Made by a program: the position numbers and the translations under genes. Of a stretch of DNA of 64,000 bases, positions 46,993 to 58,005 are shown piece by piece (the first letter of the stretch is position 1; each line of letters begins with the position of its first letter). Origin of the DNA: Lepturacanthus savala (lineage: Eukaryota; Chordata; Actinopteri; Scombriformes; Trichiuridae); assembly GCA_030544235.1 (NCBI GenBank), contig CM060477.1:22403934-22467933 (forward strand). The letters run 5' to 3'. Below the pieces are notes generated by a model, which saw only the letters and a program-made list of their open reading frames with translations, had not been told where the DNA came from and did no database searches.

Positions 46993-47049
46993 GTCTCGTC
47001 AAGTGATGCCTGGAGGCTGAATGTTGTAGGAAGTGATGCTGAAAAAGAG
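46993..47049 (+). other. Candidate 57-bp exon with strong splice sites
   Basis: The acceptor is a long CT-rich tract (46955-46990) ending AATTCAG. The donor is GAG|GTGAGT, a perfect consensus. The 57 bp between are open in one frame (VSSSDAWRLNVVGSDAEKE), phase 0 at both ends. No family is recognised and the strand is opposite to the GALNT gene. It may be an exon of an unknown gene, an lncRNA exon or chance. Confidence 0.3.
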
Positions 47050-47361
47050 GTGAGTTTCTCCCTCTGGCCGTCTCCTCCTCTCATCTGTTTTACACATGCA
47101 CACATGCACGAGCGTGCACACACATACGCACACGCACACGTGAGGTAAAAAGTTTGAAATGTAAGTTTTTATAATATTAAATTATTCCTGATAATCAAGA
47201 TGAGATGAATAAAGAATGTCTAAGGATAGAAAATATAGAGATTATTATTAATACCACAGATGCTGTAATTTCTGTCTCTCAACACTGTTTTCTTTCTCAG
47301 TTTTAGAAGGCTTTATGTAAATATTCTTTATATAAAACGCTAATAGTCAGTGTCAGAAGTG

Positions 47362-47522
47362 GCTCAGCTGCAGCTTAAAGCAGCTGAGTGTAAAGCTGCT
47401 GAGTTTAATGCAGCTGAGTTTATTGCAGCTGAGTTTAATGCTGCTAGGTTTAAAGCTGCTGAGTTTAATGCTGCTGAGTTTAAAGCAACTGACCTTAATG
47501 CAGTAGCATTCAATGCTAAGAT
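47362..47522 (+). repeat. 15-bp minisatellite ('GCTGAGTTTAATGCA')
   Basis: About ten units. One frame translates as AAEFN/AAEFK pentapeptides, which is a by-product of the 15-bp period. Confidence 0.85.
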
Positions 47523-47717
47523 CACATACCATGTTTAAATGCTATGTAGGCTTCAACTTAAATCACAGCTGAGGCTGACATCAAATATTCAATGACCCAA
47601 ACTGCAGAGTCTGAGTTTAACTTGTGCCCTTCACTCTAAAGCTTTAACAGGATCTACTTGTAAATATACTATATTTAAAGAGATTATAGACAAGACAATA
47701 TTAGGCTTATGTGATCA

Positions 47718-47743
47718 TATATATATATATATATATATATATA
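47718..47743 (+). repeat. (TA)n microsatellite
   Basis: 26 bp of TA. Confidence 0.9.
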
Positions 47744-47824
47744 AGCACAGATGTGAACATTTGTATAAACTACAAAGTAGTTCATATATTACGTCATGCT
47801 GAACAACTTTAGAGTTCATATGTA

Positions 47825-47825
<1 letters not shown>

Positions 47826-47902
<77 letters not shown>
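47826..47902 (+). repeat. (CA)n microsatellite
   Basis: 77 bp of uninterrupted CA. Confidence 0.95.
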
Positions 47903-47906
<4 letters not shown>

Positions 47907-48324
47907 GACACACAAACACACTGATGGACTGGTCTTCAGTTCTCTTGCAGCCAGCAGGCAGACGACCTTCTCTTCAAAGTGCTTATGTCCTGTTTCCTCC
48001 GAATCCCTCAACACTAAGAGCAGCCGCCGCCGTTGCTATGAGACAAATGGAATATCTGTCATTGTTCTCTTTTCCTTTTCTGAAGGTACAGTAAGAGAGT
48101 GATTTTTCTGCATCTTACACTGGACATGCAGGACCCTGTTATTTATTTGTGTGATGACACAGATAATACATTAATAAACTCATATTGAAGTAATTGAAGT
48201 AATACTGAAATAATTCTGCGATGTGTTCATTTTATCATGTTGCAAGCAGAATTATTGCTCAAGGGCACTTCAGCAGTATCACCATCATCATTCAGGGAGT
48301 AATGCAAAGGTCACACATACAGAC

Positions 48325-48335
48325 ACACACACACA

Positions 48336-48367
<32 letters not shown>
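48325..48367 (+). repeat. (CA)n microsatellite
   Basis: CA with one AT break. Confidence 0.93.
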
Positions 48368-48903
48368 TCAATCTCACTGGGCTCCACCTCAGTGTCACCC
48401 AAAGATTTTCTAATCAAATCTGATGAAGTGACTGACAGTGTGTGTGTTTAGTGGATGTTAATGTGGATGTTTTTCCGTGTGTGTGTGGTCCTTCAAATTT
48501 AGTGGCAGCTATCTGAAGTAAACAGCTGGTGATTGGAGGGGGTACGTCCTATTTTGGAGAGCTTCCCAGACACTCACACACACATACACACTGCTTTTCT
48601 ATAGTTGTGAGGACCGAGCCTTCGCTCTAATACATGACATGCCTCATCAGTTCCCTAAACACTTACATACACACCCATACACAGACACACACAAAATTTC
48701 AGACGTTGACACACACACTTCAGCAGAATCACCATGAACAAACAAAGGCAAACACAGAAAACACAATAACAGGCCACCAGAGTCAGTGACTGCTGCAGCT
48801 AAACACTCACACATGTTTACAAGTACAACATTTATCTATTTTTATCCATTTTAATGCTCGTTTTCACTCAACCTCATGTTTAACTCACATATCGTCACCC
48901 TAA

Positions 48904-48928
48904 TGTGATGTGATGTGATGTGATGTGA
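48904..48928 (+). repeat. (TGATG)n pentanucleotide
   Basis: Four to five TGATG units. Confidence 0.85.
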
Positions 48929-49910
48929 GTGTCATCACTTAATTGAAAATTTTCCACATCTCAGGTTTCAAAAAGTTGGCAAAATTAGATGTTGAAATGA
49001 CTAATGTACAATAAAAAACAGGCAAATAATACTGATGAAAAGGGGGGCCTTATATTTGTTTACTTGAACTCCAGGTAATGTAAGTTTTATGTTTTCACTA
49101 TGGAATGTTCTATGGCCTTTACATGCCATTTTGAATGGAATGATGAATACATATAATATACTCTGCATTTGATAGTTTTTTATGTTTACCTAAAAGCTTG
49201 AAAAATGACTTAAAAATGTCTAAACACAAAGTAATGTCACAGTTATATTTCTAAACTCAAAGTAAAACGCTGAAGTTTCCACTAACTGATGGTAGAATTT
49301 AAAATAAACAGTACACAGATGTATGCTGCTGAGTCACTGTAAAGCAGCACATTTTTAAAACTTAAAAAATTCATTTTTAATGCCAGCAGTTCCCAACCTG
49401 AGGCTGTGAATGATTTATTGAACCAAAAAACACATATTTCTAATATGCAAAATTTTGCTGTGTTGTTAATCTTGGTGATAAATGGCCTCTTCCTGTGAAA
49501 TAAGAAATGCTCGCAGGCCACGAGCTTCCTGCTTTTATAAATCCAGATAAAAATGAGTCTCAATATTTTCAAGGTTTTTGCAGCTGGTGAGTCAGAGCAC
49601 CTACCTTTCAATTTGTTAGTTCAAGTAAATAAGTCAACAATATGACCAGGCATGTGATCTAAAAGGATTAAAAACAGACATTTCTACAACTGTAAACCAC
49701 TCAAACTACAACCAGGTGCAAATCAAATAACTAGATTATCAGAAAAAAAAGTTCAATATTTTTAGTCGCTCATTTTCATAAAGTAAAACTCATATTTTAT
49801 TCATTCGAGTAAAATACTGTATTTCAAGCTACTTCATGAGCATAAAATAATAATTCCACCAATATAATTTGATTACATGTATGTATGTGTACTGTATACT
49901 ATATACATAT
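48929..49910. other. Unannotated AT-rich stretch
   Basis: Nothing recognised. Confidence 0.4.
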
Positions 49911-49923
49911 ATATTAATTAGGT

Positions 49924-50283
49924 CAGTCAGTCAGTCAGTCATTTTCTATACCTGCTTATTCCTCATTAGGGTCGCAGGGGTCTGCTGGAGCCTATTCCAG
50001 CGCGTTTCGGCGAGAGGCAGGGATACACCCCAGATGGTCGCCAGCCAATCGTGGGGCACACACACCATTCACTCACACACTCACACCTACGGCCAATTTA
50101 GAGTTGCCAATTAACCTGAGCATGTTTTTGGACTGTGGGAGGAAGCCGGAGTACCTGGTGAAAACCCACGCAGACACGGGGAGAACATGCAAACTCCACA
50201 CAGAAAGGTCCCAGACCCCGGAGGGGTCTGCGACCTTCTTGCTGTGAGGCAACAGCACTAACCCCTGCTCCACCGTGTCGCCC
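49924..50283 (-). mobile_element. tRNA-headed SINE (family 1), copy 4, perfect 13-bp target duplication
   Basis: The head is at the right (GGGCGACACGGTGGAGCAGG read inward). The 3' end is at the left with four TCAG/CTGA units. Target duplication ATATTAATTAGGT at 49911-49923 and 50284-50296. Best single proof that this repeat moves by retroposition. Confidence 0.95.
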
Positions 50284-50296
50284 ATATTAATTAGGT

Positions 50297-50652
50297 GTTA
50301 CTTATAAATATATGTTAAGCATTATTGTGTGGCTTCATCACTCAGTGGCTTCATCAGCCACAGTCATCAGGTTTTATAGCTGCAGCTCTGCTGCTGACAT
50401 TCTACCAAAAAATCCACGGAATCGGTGTCCATCAGCAGCCAGAGAACCGATCCATTAGTCAGTCAGTGGAGTCACTGTTACAGACGGAGCGGTCAGGAGG
50501 AGACTGGCTGTGCTGTTGTTAAGAAGCAGGCTCGTTAGGCTTAAAACACACACACACACACACATGCAGCTTCAGTCCCCATGGACCTCTATTGCTGTGG
50601 TTCTCTATTGCTTGTGACACCACAGAAACACACAGTTCTGATCTGCCCTAAC
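50297..50652. other. Unannotated stretch
   Basis: A 65-codon plus-strand frame (50325-50522) and a CA run at 50550-50565. No exon evidence. Confidence 0.35.
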
Positions 50653-50708
50653 ACCCCCCCCCCACCACCACCACCACCACCACCACCACACACACACACA
50701 CACACACA
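50653..50708 (+). repeat. C-run, (CCA)n and (CA)n compound repeat
   Basis: Nine C, then about eight CCA, then CA. Confidence 0.93.
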
Positions 50709-51039
50709 CTTACACCTACACACAACACACACCCACACAAAGAAAACACTGCAGTACCAGTGTCAGTGACTGGGGAGCTACACTAGTGTTTTAGAAAGTA
50801 GCCATTACAGAGGCATATAGGCTAATTAAAACACACACACACACACACGTGTCAACACATACTTAAGTCAGAATCTGGCTGGGGGGGGTTAAAGTGTGAA
50901 ACGATAGACGAAAGAGAGAATGACATGGCTTGTGTGTATGTGTGTGTGGGTGAGAGAGTCAGAGAGAGTTAAAGCAAGAGAGACAACAGTAGGTAGCTGA
51001 GGGCCATGCCAGGTGGTGGATTAGAATCACAACATGTTT

Positions 51040-51049
51040 ATGTGTGTGT

Positions 51050-51084
<35 letters not shown>

Positions 51085-51115
51085 TGTGTGTGCGCATGTG
51101 TGCATGTGTGTGTGC
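51040..51115 (+). repeat. (GT)n microsatellite with ATG variants
   Basis: GT array with TATG and GCATG interruptions. Confidence 0.92.
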
Positions 51116-51257
51116 CAGATGGTGTATGATGACTGTGACGCTCCCAGCAGCACAGCTGTCCGAGGTGATACAGCCCATACACACACCTCTTCATCAAACG
51201 AAATCACAACTACACACAATGAACTCAGGCCAGCCATCAATGATCTGATTTTTAGAG

Positions 51258-51341
51258 GTTGACAAAAGGACAAATGTCATGGATGTAAATACGTTCACAC
51301 GTGAACGTATTTACATCCATGACATTTGTCCTTTTGTCAAC
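51258..51341. repeat. 84-bp palindrome: two perfect 41-bp arms, 2-bp spacer
   Basis: Arm 51258-51298 begins GTTGACAAAAGGACAAATGT and ends ACGTTCAC. Arm 51301-51341 is its exact reverse complement. The spacer is AC. Confidence 0.97.
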
Positions 51342-51489
51342 ATCCATGACTTTTATATGTGAATACGCTTTTTAATAAAAAATAGTTTTTTGTTTTTTTT
51401 TCTGAAAGAGGTAGAAGAGAGTTTCACATTTAGAGAATTCCTTCTTCTAGTGTAGATAATTGGAGCTGGACATAAGCATTAAGTTAAAG

Positions 51490-52268
51490 ACAAATGCAGC
51501 TGCAACAATTGGTTGATTAGTCAATTAGATTCCAACTATTGCATTAACTGCAAACGATTTTGATAAACTATTTTAATCAATTCATGGATCTGAGTCATTT
51601 TTAAGAACAAAAATGTCAAAATTGTCTGGTTCCAGTTTCTCAAATCTTATTTTCTGGTTTCTTTAGTCTTCTATAACAGTAAAATGATCAACTTTGGGTT
51701 GTGGACTGTTGATCTGAACAAAAAAAGACATTGTAGGTTGAATCTTCAGTTTTGGGAAACTAATCAACATTTTACACCATTTAATGAAACCAAACAACTA
51801 AATCATTATTCGTTTCTATGATTGATAGATTAATCCATGATGAGAATAGTCGTTAGCTGCAGCTCTAGTTGAGAAAAACAAAAGAACCATACAGACTTGG
51901 AAGAAATTGCCTCCTGTAGAAAAGGAAATCTTATAATATTAAGACTTTATTTTCTCTCATACCTTCACATTTTTAAGAAAATTTTTTTTTTCTTTTAGTT
52001 GATTTATTTTTTTTTCCATTGTGACCATAATACTCCATCATAGGAATATTCTTCAAAAACAATTAACTTAAACACAACTTCATGAGTTATTTGTGCAGTA
52101 ATTACCTTAAACTTAGCACAGTCTGATCTTCATTTTTCCTTATCAATCCCCATCAATACCTGAGTCTGAATCAACCTTCAATCTTAATTCATCCGTGTGC
52201 TGACTGCTGTGTGGTTTACAAAAGACACTGCACTATACAGATTTGTTGCTGTTACAGCTGTGACTCCT
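51490..52268 (+). repeat. Large repeated segment, copy 1 (pair with 54308-54905)
   Basis: It contains the MITE and 400 bp more: 'GGAAATCTTATAATATTAAG', 'TCTTTTAGTTG.TTTA', 'TTTTCCATTGTGACCATA', 'TCAACCTTCAATCT' occur in the same order in both. Confidence 0.85.
51497..51864 (+). mobile_element. MITE of the 'GTTAGTTGCAGC' family, copy 1
   Basis: Ends AGCTGCAAC and GTTAGCTGCAGCT are inverted. The interior has 'TTCCAGTTTCTCAAATC', 'GTGGACTGTTG' and 'AAAAAAAGACATTGTAGGTTG'. A hAT-type origin is likely from memory of similar fish elements. Confidence 0.75.
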
Positions 52269-52269
52269 G

Positions 52270-52696
52270 TGTGTGTGTGTGCTTCCTCCACAGGCAGAGC
52301 TGGGGTGCAGCACAGTGTCCTGGCCCACCTGGCTTCAATCATCTCGTTACCCGTTGTGTTTCTATCCAGCTCTACAGCCACTCATCGCCAGATTGTTGTA
52401 CTTGCTACTCGGTATCACCAGGCCCACGCGCTCTCTAGTCTCCAGTGCAGCACTGTTCCTCTACATCTCATGTTGCTCTAGTAATCTCTGTTATCTCTGC
52501 CTTCCAGTTTGCCTGCTCTGCTGCTGCCGTTCTGCCTCTGCCAACCCATTCTCCCACAACTCTCCGCTCCAGTCATCGCCTTTCCGGCCTCGCTCCCCAT
52601 CGCTTCCTGGTTCACCGACAGACTCTGCCTCCCTCCTTGGTGTCCAGCAACACTTTCTCCCTGACTTCACTAATAAACTCTTATTGACTGTTTATC
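52270..52696 (+). repeat. Unclassified retroelement-like insertion
   Basis: GC-richer, C/T-biased sequence with 'CCAGATTGTTGTACTTGCTA' and a terminal 'CACTAATAAACTCTTATTG', a poly(A)-signal-like 3' end. It interrupts the repeated segment. Overlapping open frames up to 149 codons are not recognised. Confidence 0.45.
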
Positions 52697-53048
52697 GGGC
52701 GACACGGTGGCGCAGGGGTTAGCGCTGTTGCCTCACAGCAAGAAGGTCGCAGGTTTAAGACCTCCTTGGGTCCTGGGCCTGGGACCTTTCTGTGTGGAGT
52801 TTGCATGTTCTCCCCGTGTCTGCGTGGGTTTTCACCGGGTACTCTGGCTTCCTCCCACAGTCCAAAAACATGCTGAGGTTAATTGGCAACTCTAAATTGC
52901 CCATAGGTGTGAGTGTGCGAGTGAATGGTGTGTGTGCCCCACGATTGGCTGGTGACCATCTGCCTCTCGCCGTAACGCGCTGGGATAGGCTCCAGCAGAC
53001 CCCTGCGACCCTAATGAGGAATAAGCAGGTATAGAAAATGACTGACTT
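52697..53048 (+). mobile_element. tRNA-headed SINE (family 1), copy 5, full length
   Basis: Starts GGGCGACACGGTGGCGCAGG, box A-like 'TGGCGCAGGGGTTAGCG', box B-like 'GGTTTAAGACC'. Ends 'AGAAAATGACTGACTT'. Near-perfect target duplication ACTGTTTATC (52687-52696) / ACTGATTATC (53049-53058). Confidence 0.93.
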
Positions 53049-53124
53049 ACTGATTATCAGTGTGTGTATCTCTGTGTCTTCTCTGGGGTCCAGCCTTGTG
53101 TTCACAATTCCTGTTAGAACTTGT

Positions 53125-53205
53125 TTCTGTGAAACATCTAAAATGCGTACTCTTATTTTCTCTCTGGGAGGTGAAGAGTCAAAAGTTCAGATTCACAGGT
53201 CTGTA
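53125..53205 (+). repeat. Repeat block matching inverted 43322-43390
   Basis: Shares 'ACTCTTATTTTCTCTCTGGG', 'AGGT.AAGAGTC' and 'TTCACAGGT' with the 43-kb segment. Confidence 0.75.
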
Positions 53206-54114
53206 ATTAGAAATCAACATCTCGTGTAATAAGTCTTCAGCTACCAGACTTGTTGGTAACTTGTGCGTGAATCAGGGTGTGAGTGACAGCTGCACAGATA
53301 CAGAAGCTGAGTGTGACTGGATTAATTCGATGCAGTGAAAGGCATATGGTGCCAACACCATTAACCATAGAATATTTACTTGCAACGAAAATCTCGGCAA
53401 ATCACCAAATAGGCGCGAGGGAGGAGGAGGAGGCGCCTGCTGACACGCTCAATAACACGCGTTAAACACTTAACACCAACGCATGAGAAATAAATACATC
53501 ACAAGATATTAAACAATCCAACAGCCCTGTTGCCACACAGGGGAGGGGGCAGCAAGAAAGAACTACAATAATTATTATAATAATGGTAATAATGAAGGTT
53601 GTGTGGGAGACCATCAGGCTTTATCCTCTTAATCAGCTGCTAAATCCACCTACGAGTCCAGATCCTTTCACCTAGTTTCTAATTTAATGTCTAGGTCTGA
53701 ATGAAACCTAGTATTTTTCAGGCCTATATCAATGCGTATATACATATACAGTATATACATACATATTCAGAATATACATTCTTCTTTGTGCATGATGCTG
53801 AGGAATTAATGAATTGTGAATTTTAGTGCTGGGGTTTGAAAAAGGGGTTTTTCTAAACTCGTCGTCTTGTTTTGAATATTGCAGAGAATATGAAACCATT
53901 GCCTCTGGCATGTTGTGCTATTTTTGTAAGTGTTTGAGTTACAGAAGATGTTTCTCACCTTGAAATATAACCTTAAAGAGAAATCATAGTATCCTGCCAC
54001 CTAAGTCAACAAGGACAAAATAAATATAAGAAGGTTTTTGTTTTGTTTTTTAATCAAAAAGAACAATAAAAACAATAAAACTCTAAACTAATTGATTAGA
54101 GTCATTCTAGTCTA
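53206..54114. other. Unannotated stretch
   Basis: 53380-53465 has a short GC-rich patch with GGAGGA units. Nothing else recognised. Confidence 0.4.
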
Positions 54115-54290
54115 CAGATGCATCTCAATTAATTAGAATATTATGAAAAAGTTCAGAATTTGAGTTGATTATCTAGTATTAATGTAGATTTATTACACAT
54201 TGAGTGAATTTTCATTTTCTGTGTGTGTGTTTGTGTTTGAAAAAAAAACAGAAATTCTTTATGATATTCTAATTATTTATGATACACCTG
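54115..54290 (+). mobile_element. Short mariner-type MITE ('ATGCATCTCAATTAATTAGA')
   Basis: Left ACAGATGCATCTCAATTAAT and right, read inward, ACAGGTGTATCATAAATAAT form imperfect TIRs, both leading into TAGAATAT. I recognise this as a common fish element. Confidence 0.68.
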
Positions 54291-54307
54291 TCTCATTTTG
54301 ATATACT

Positions 54308-54905
54308 GTTAATTGATAAATGGATTTGAATCATTTTTAAAAAGAAAATGTTGAAATTAATTCTCTGGTTCCAACTTCTCAAATTGAATTATTTACTAGT
54401 TTCTTTCAGCTTCTATAATAGTAAACCGATGATTTTTGGGTTGTGGACTGTTGGTGTGGACAAAAAAAGACATTGTAGGTTGAATCTTCAGTTGTGAGAA
54501 ACACTGATCAACATTTAACACCATTTTATGAACCAAACAACTAAGTGATTAATTGTTTCTGTTTAATGTATTTCTTCAGAATAGTCGTTAGTTGCAGCTC
54601 TAATCAAAAAAACCAAAAAAAACCACACAGACACAGAGAAATTGCCTCTTGCTGAAAAGGAAATCTTATATTATTAAGACTTTATTCACATTTTTAAGAA
54701 AAAATAATATATATATTTTTTTCTTTTAGTTGTTTTAGTTTTTTCCATTGTGACCATATTACTCCATCGTAGGAAACTATAAGTCTATAATCAATCAACC
54801 TTCAATCTGAATTTATCCCTGTGCACACTGCTGTTTGGTCTAATCACAAAAAGGCCTTTTTACTGTTCTGACACATTTGTTGTACCTCCAGCTAAGGCTT
54901 CCTGA
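54308..54905 (+). repeat. Large repeated segment, copy 2, with MITE (54308-54603)
   Basis: Same block order as 51.5-52.27 kb, without the insertion at 52270. The MITE ends 'GAATAGTCGTTAGTTGCAGC'. Confidence 0.85.
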
Positions 54906-54929
54906 GCTCTAACTTCTTTAGGAAACAAG

Positions 54930-55052
54930 ATCGACTCTTTACACCATTTTATGAACAAACAGTTGAAACAGCTAAAATAACTAATTGGATAATCATTTCA
55001 ATAGTCAATACATTAATGGACAATCAGAATAGTCGTTAGTTGCAGCCCTACT
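54930..55052 (+). mobile_element. Partial MITE of the 'GTTAGTTGCAGC' family
   Basis: Only the right part remains: 'TTTATGAACAAACAGTTGAA' to 'AGTCGTTAGTTGCAGCCCTA'. Confidence 0.7.
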
Positions 55053-55084
55053 GTCATGATCTCAAATGTTTTCAACAAGTTACA

Positions 55085-55319
55085 GACCTAGAGAAATAGC
55101 GCCTTTCTACTCTGACCACTGAAAGTGCTTTACATGTGTTCATTCAATAATCTAACCATTCACATGCATTTACACTCCACATCGCGCAGCTGGGGGTGCC
55201 AATTTGGAGTTAAGTATCCTGCCCAAGGACACATCAACATCGAGTCAGAGGAACCGGAAATCGAACCGCTGACCCTCCGATCAGTGGACGACTGTTGTAC
55301 CCCTGAGCTACAGCCGCCC
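55085..55319 (-). mobile_element. tRNA-derived SINE (family 2)
   Basis: Read on the minus strand the head is GGGCGGCTGTAGCTCAGGGG with box B-like GGTTCGATTTCC, then 'GTGTCCTTGGGCAGGATACT' and a tail 'GTAGAAAGGCGCTATTTCTC'. This is a widespread fish SINE type. Confidence 0.8.
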
Positions 55320-55328
55320 TGCCGGTAA

Positions 55329-55810
55329 AAATCATTGCTCCATTCATTAGATTTGAAAACTTATAGTAACTTTGATGTCTGCCATGTGAGCCCTGATTGA
55401 CAGCCCCTGGAAATATGGTTATGTAAATTACTGTGTCGTCTGCAGATTTATGGAAATATATTTATTTGTTTTCCATAGTCTGATGGAGAATGTAGTGTTG
55501 AACAGAAGAAGCCTCAGAATGGAGCCTTGGGGAACTCCACAGGTAATCTTTGGTCTGCTCAGAAGGTAAATTACCTATAGAACAGTAGTAGTTTCTGTCC
55601 TTTGTGTAGGATTCAAAATAGTTAAATAGCAAGTATTGGCTTTGAAGCAGCTCCAAGGTAAATCAACAGGTGACATCACACTTAGCTACATTCATACAGT
55701 CTGTGGACAGGTAGAGAACACCGATGTCCCACAGGCAACAGTGAACGACAGTGCAAAGAGTAGAATCAAGCGTGTTTATACCAGTCACCATTATTTATCT
55801 AAAAAAATAC
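55329..55810 (-). repeat. Tandem duplication, unit 1, with LINE RT fragment
   Basis: The minus strand encodes, with a frameshift, 'SYTKDRNYYCSIGNLPSEQT', 'CGVPQGSILRLLLF' and 'SADDTVIYIT' (RT blocks including ADD). It matches unit 2 from 'ATTGCT.CATTCAT.AGATTTG' to 'AGAGTAGAATCAAGC.TGTTT'. Confidence 0.75.
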
Positions 55811-55848
55811 TGGGTTAATTATTGTTTTTAGTAATTCTGTGCCAAGAG

Positions 55849-56430
55849 AAATTATTGCTACATTCATAAGATTTGAAGTCTTATAGTATCTTTGATCTCT
55901 GTGATGTGGGCTTTAATTGACAGCTCCTGGTTACATGGGTATGTACATTAGTGGGTTGTCTCCATATTTATGGAAATATATTTAGTTTTTTTTCCATAAT
56001 TTGTGCTAGAGGGAGAATGTAGATGTAGCTGTTTAAGAGAAAAAGCCCCAGAATGGAGCCTTGAGAAACTCCACAGTTCATTTTTGTCTGCTCAGATAGG
56101 ATTCAAAACAGTTGTGGCTTTTAGTATGTTGTGGTCAACCGTGTTGAAAACAGCAATGAGAGTCAGTAATATTAAGACTTTAATTCTGCAAGACCAGCCA
56201 ACAGCCAAGGACCCGGTGTCAAACAGGAAAAAGGGGCGCTGACCATAAACTGCAAATATGGGCTTCGAAACAACAAGTGATATCACACCTTGCCACCTCT
56301 TTACATAGAGTCTTTGGGGACTTAGACAACAGTGATGTCCCACAGGCAACAGTGAATGTTCTACTCACTGAAATGTCTTTGACAGTGCATAGAGTAGAAT
56401 CAAGCATGTTTATACCAGATGTTATCGAGT
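55849..56430 (-). repeat. Tandem duplication, unit 2, with LINE RT fragment
   Basis: The minus strand encodes 'LIAVFNTVDHNIL', the RT block with the first catalytic Asp changed to Asn, then a decayed PQG block. About 520 bp downstream of unit 1. Confidence 0.75.
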
Positions 56431-57151
56431 GGTGTAATCGGAAGAAAACATTAATCTTCATTTCTATAGTTGTGTAACACTCCAGTCCCTTTATTCCTCC
56501 TGACAGAAGATGGTGTATTTAGCCGCAGCAGAGGGATTTTTCCTTATATCCACTCATTAACACCGTGAGTCCTTTGCTCAGGGTTACACCAGACAACAGA
56601 CCGTTTATTTCAGCACAGACTTAAAGTGATGCAATTAAGGGAGAAGCAGAAGAGAACAAGTGGAAATAGGGAAGGCTGCTGAAATATTGTTCTAATGCAC
56701 CTCCCATCGTGATAATGTGATTTCCATTTAAACACGAACAGAGTCAAAATGGATCTAATTTAATCTCACCTTTCCTCTCATTTCCCCCACCATCTCTTCT
56801 CATTGCCACTGCTGTTTCTCTCTGTCCTCTCCTCTCCTTTTATCTCCTCTCAACTCTTCACCTCATTCCCGCTTTCATCTCCTGCCCCTCTCTGTTTCCT
56901 CTTTTTTCCCCTCCTATTTTCTGTTTTACCTCAATGGGTTTATTAATGAAGGGGAGATTTATATACACTGTGTGGAGAGAGAAAAGAGGAGCGGAGATAT
57001 GGCTTAAAACAGAGCAAGTGAGGAAAGATAAGAGAGAGATGGAGAATGAGGCTGAGGGAGATGGTGGTAGAGGAGAGAGAGGCGGCCGTTGGGTTTTATA
57101 ATTGGCTGTCTGTGACTCAGAGATGGTGCATACAGTATCCCCCTGACTCCG
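56431..57151. other. Unannotated stretch, CT-rich at 56760-56930
   Basis: Pyrimidine-rich part followed by a purine-rich part (56975-57080). Nothing else recognised. Confidence 0.4.
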
Positions 57152-57694
<543 letters not shown>

Positions 57695-58005
57695 TGATTT
57701 TTGATAATGGATTATTGGTTTTGAGTAATTTTTAAGAAGAAAATGTCCAAATTCCAGCTTGTCAAATCTAATTATTTTCTGGTTTCTTTAGTCTTCTATA
57801 ATAGTAAACTGATGATCTATCTATGGGTTGTGGACTGTTGGTCTGGACAAAAAAAGACATTTTAGCTTTGGTAGCTTGATAGCTTCAGCTTTGGTATACA
57901 GTTATCAACATTTTATACAATTTTATGAACCAACAACTAATAGATTAACCAGTTCAATAATCAATAGGTTAATTAACTATGAGAATAGTTGTTATTTGCA
58001 GCCCT
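57695..58005 (+). mobile_element. MITE of the 'GTTAGTTGCAGC' family, copy 3
   Basis: Interior phrases match copies at 51.5 and 54.3 kb and it ends 'AGTTGTTATTTGCAGCCCTA'. Confidence 0.75.

Noticed and set aside
47935..48014. Minus-strand exon encoding 'SEETGHKHFEEKVVCLLAAR'
   Set aside because: Acceptor region is weak, there is no consensus donor and the frame runs into the CA array.
52273..52722. 149-codon ORF as a gene
   Set aside because: It runs from a GT repeat through a C/T-biased repeat-like insertion into the SINE head; no domain recognised and all three frames are similarly open.
52697..52770. Free-standing tRNA gene
   Set aside because: The A-box and B-box are the head of a SINE; the sequence does not fold as a full cloverleaf with proper acceptor stem, and five more copies exist.
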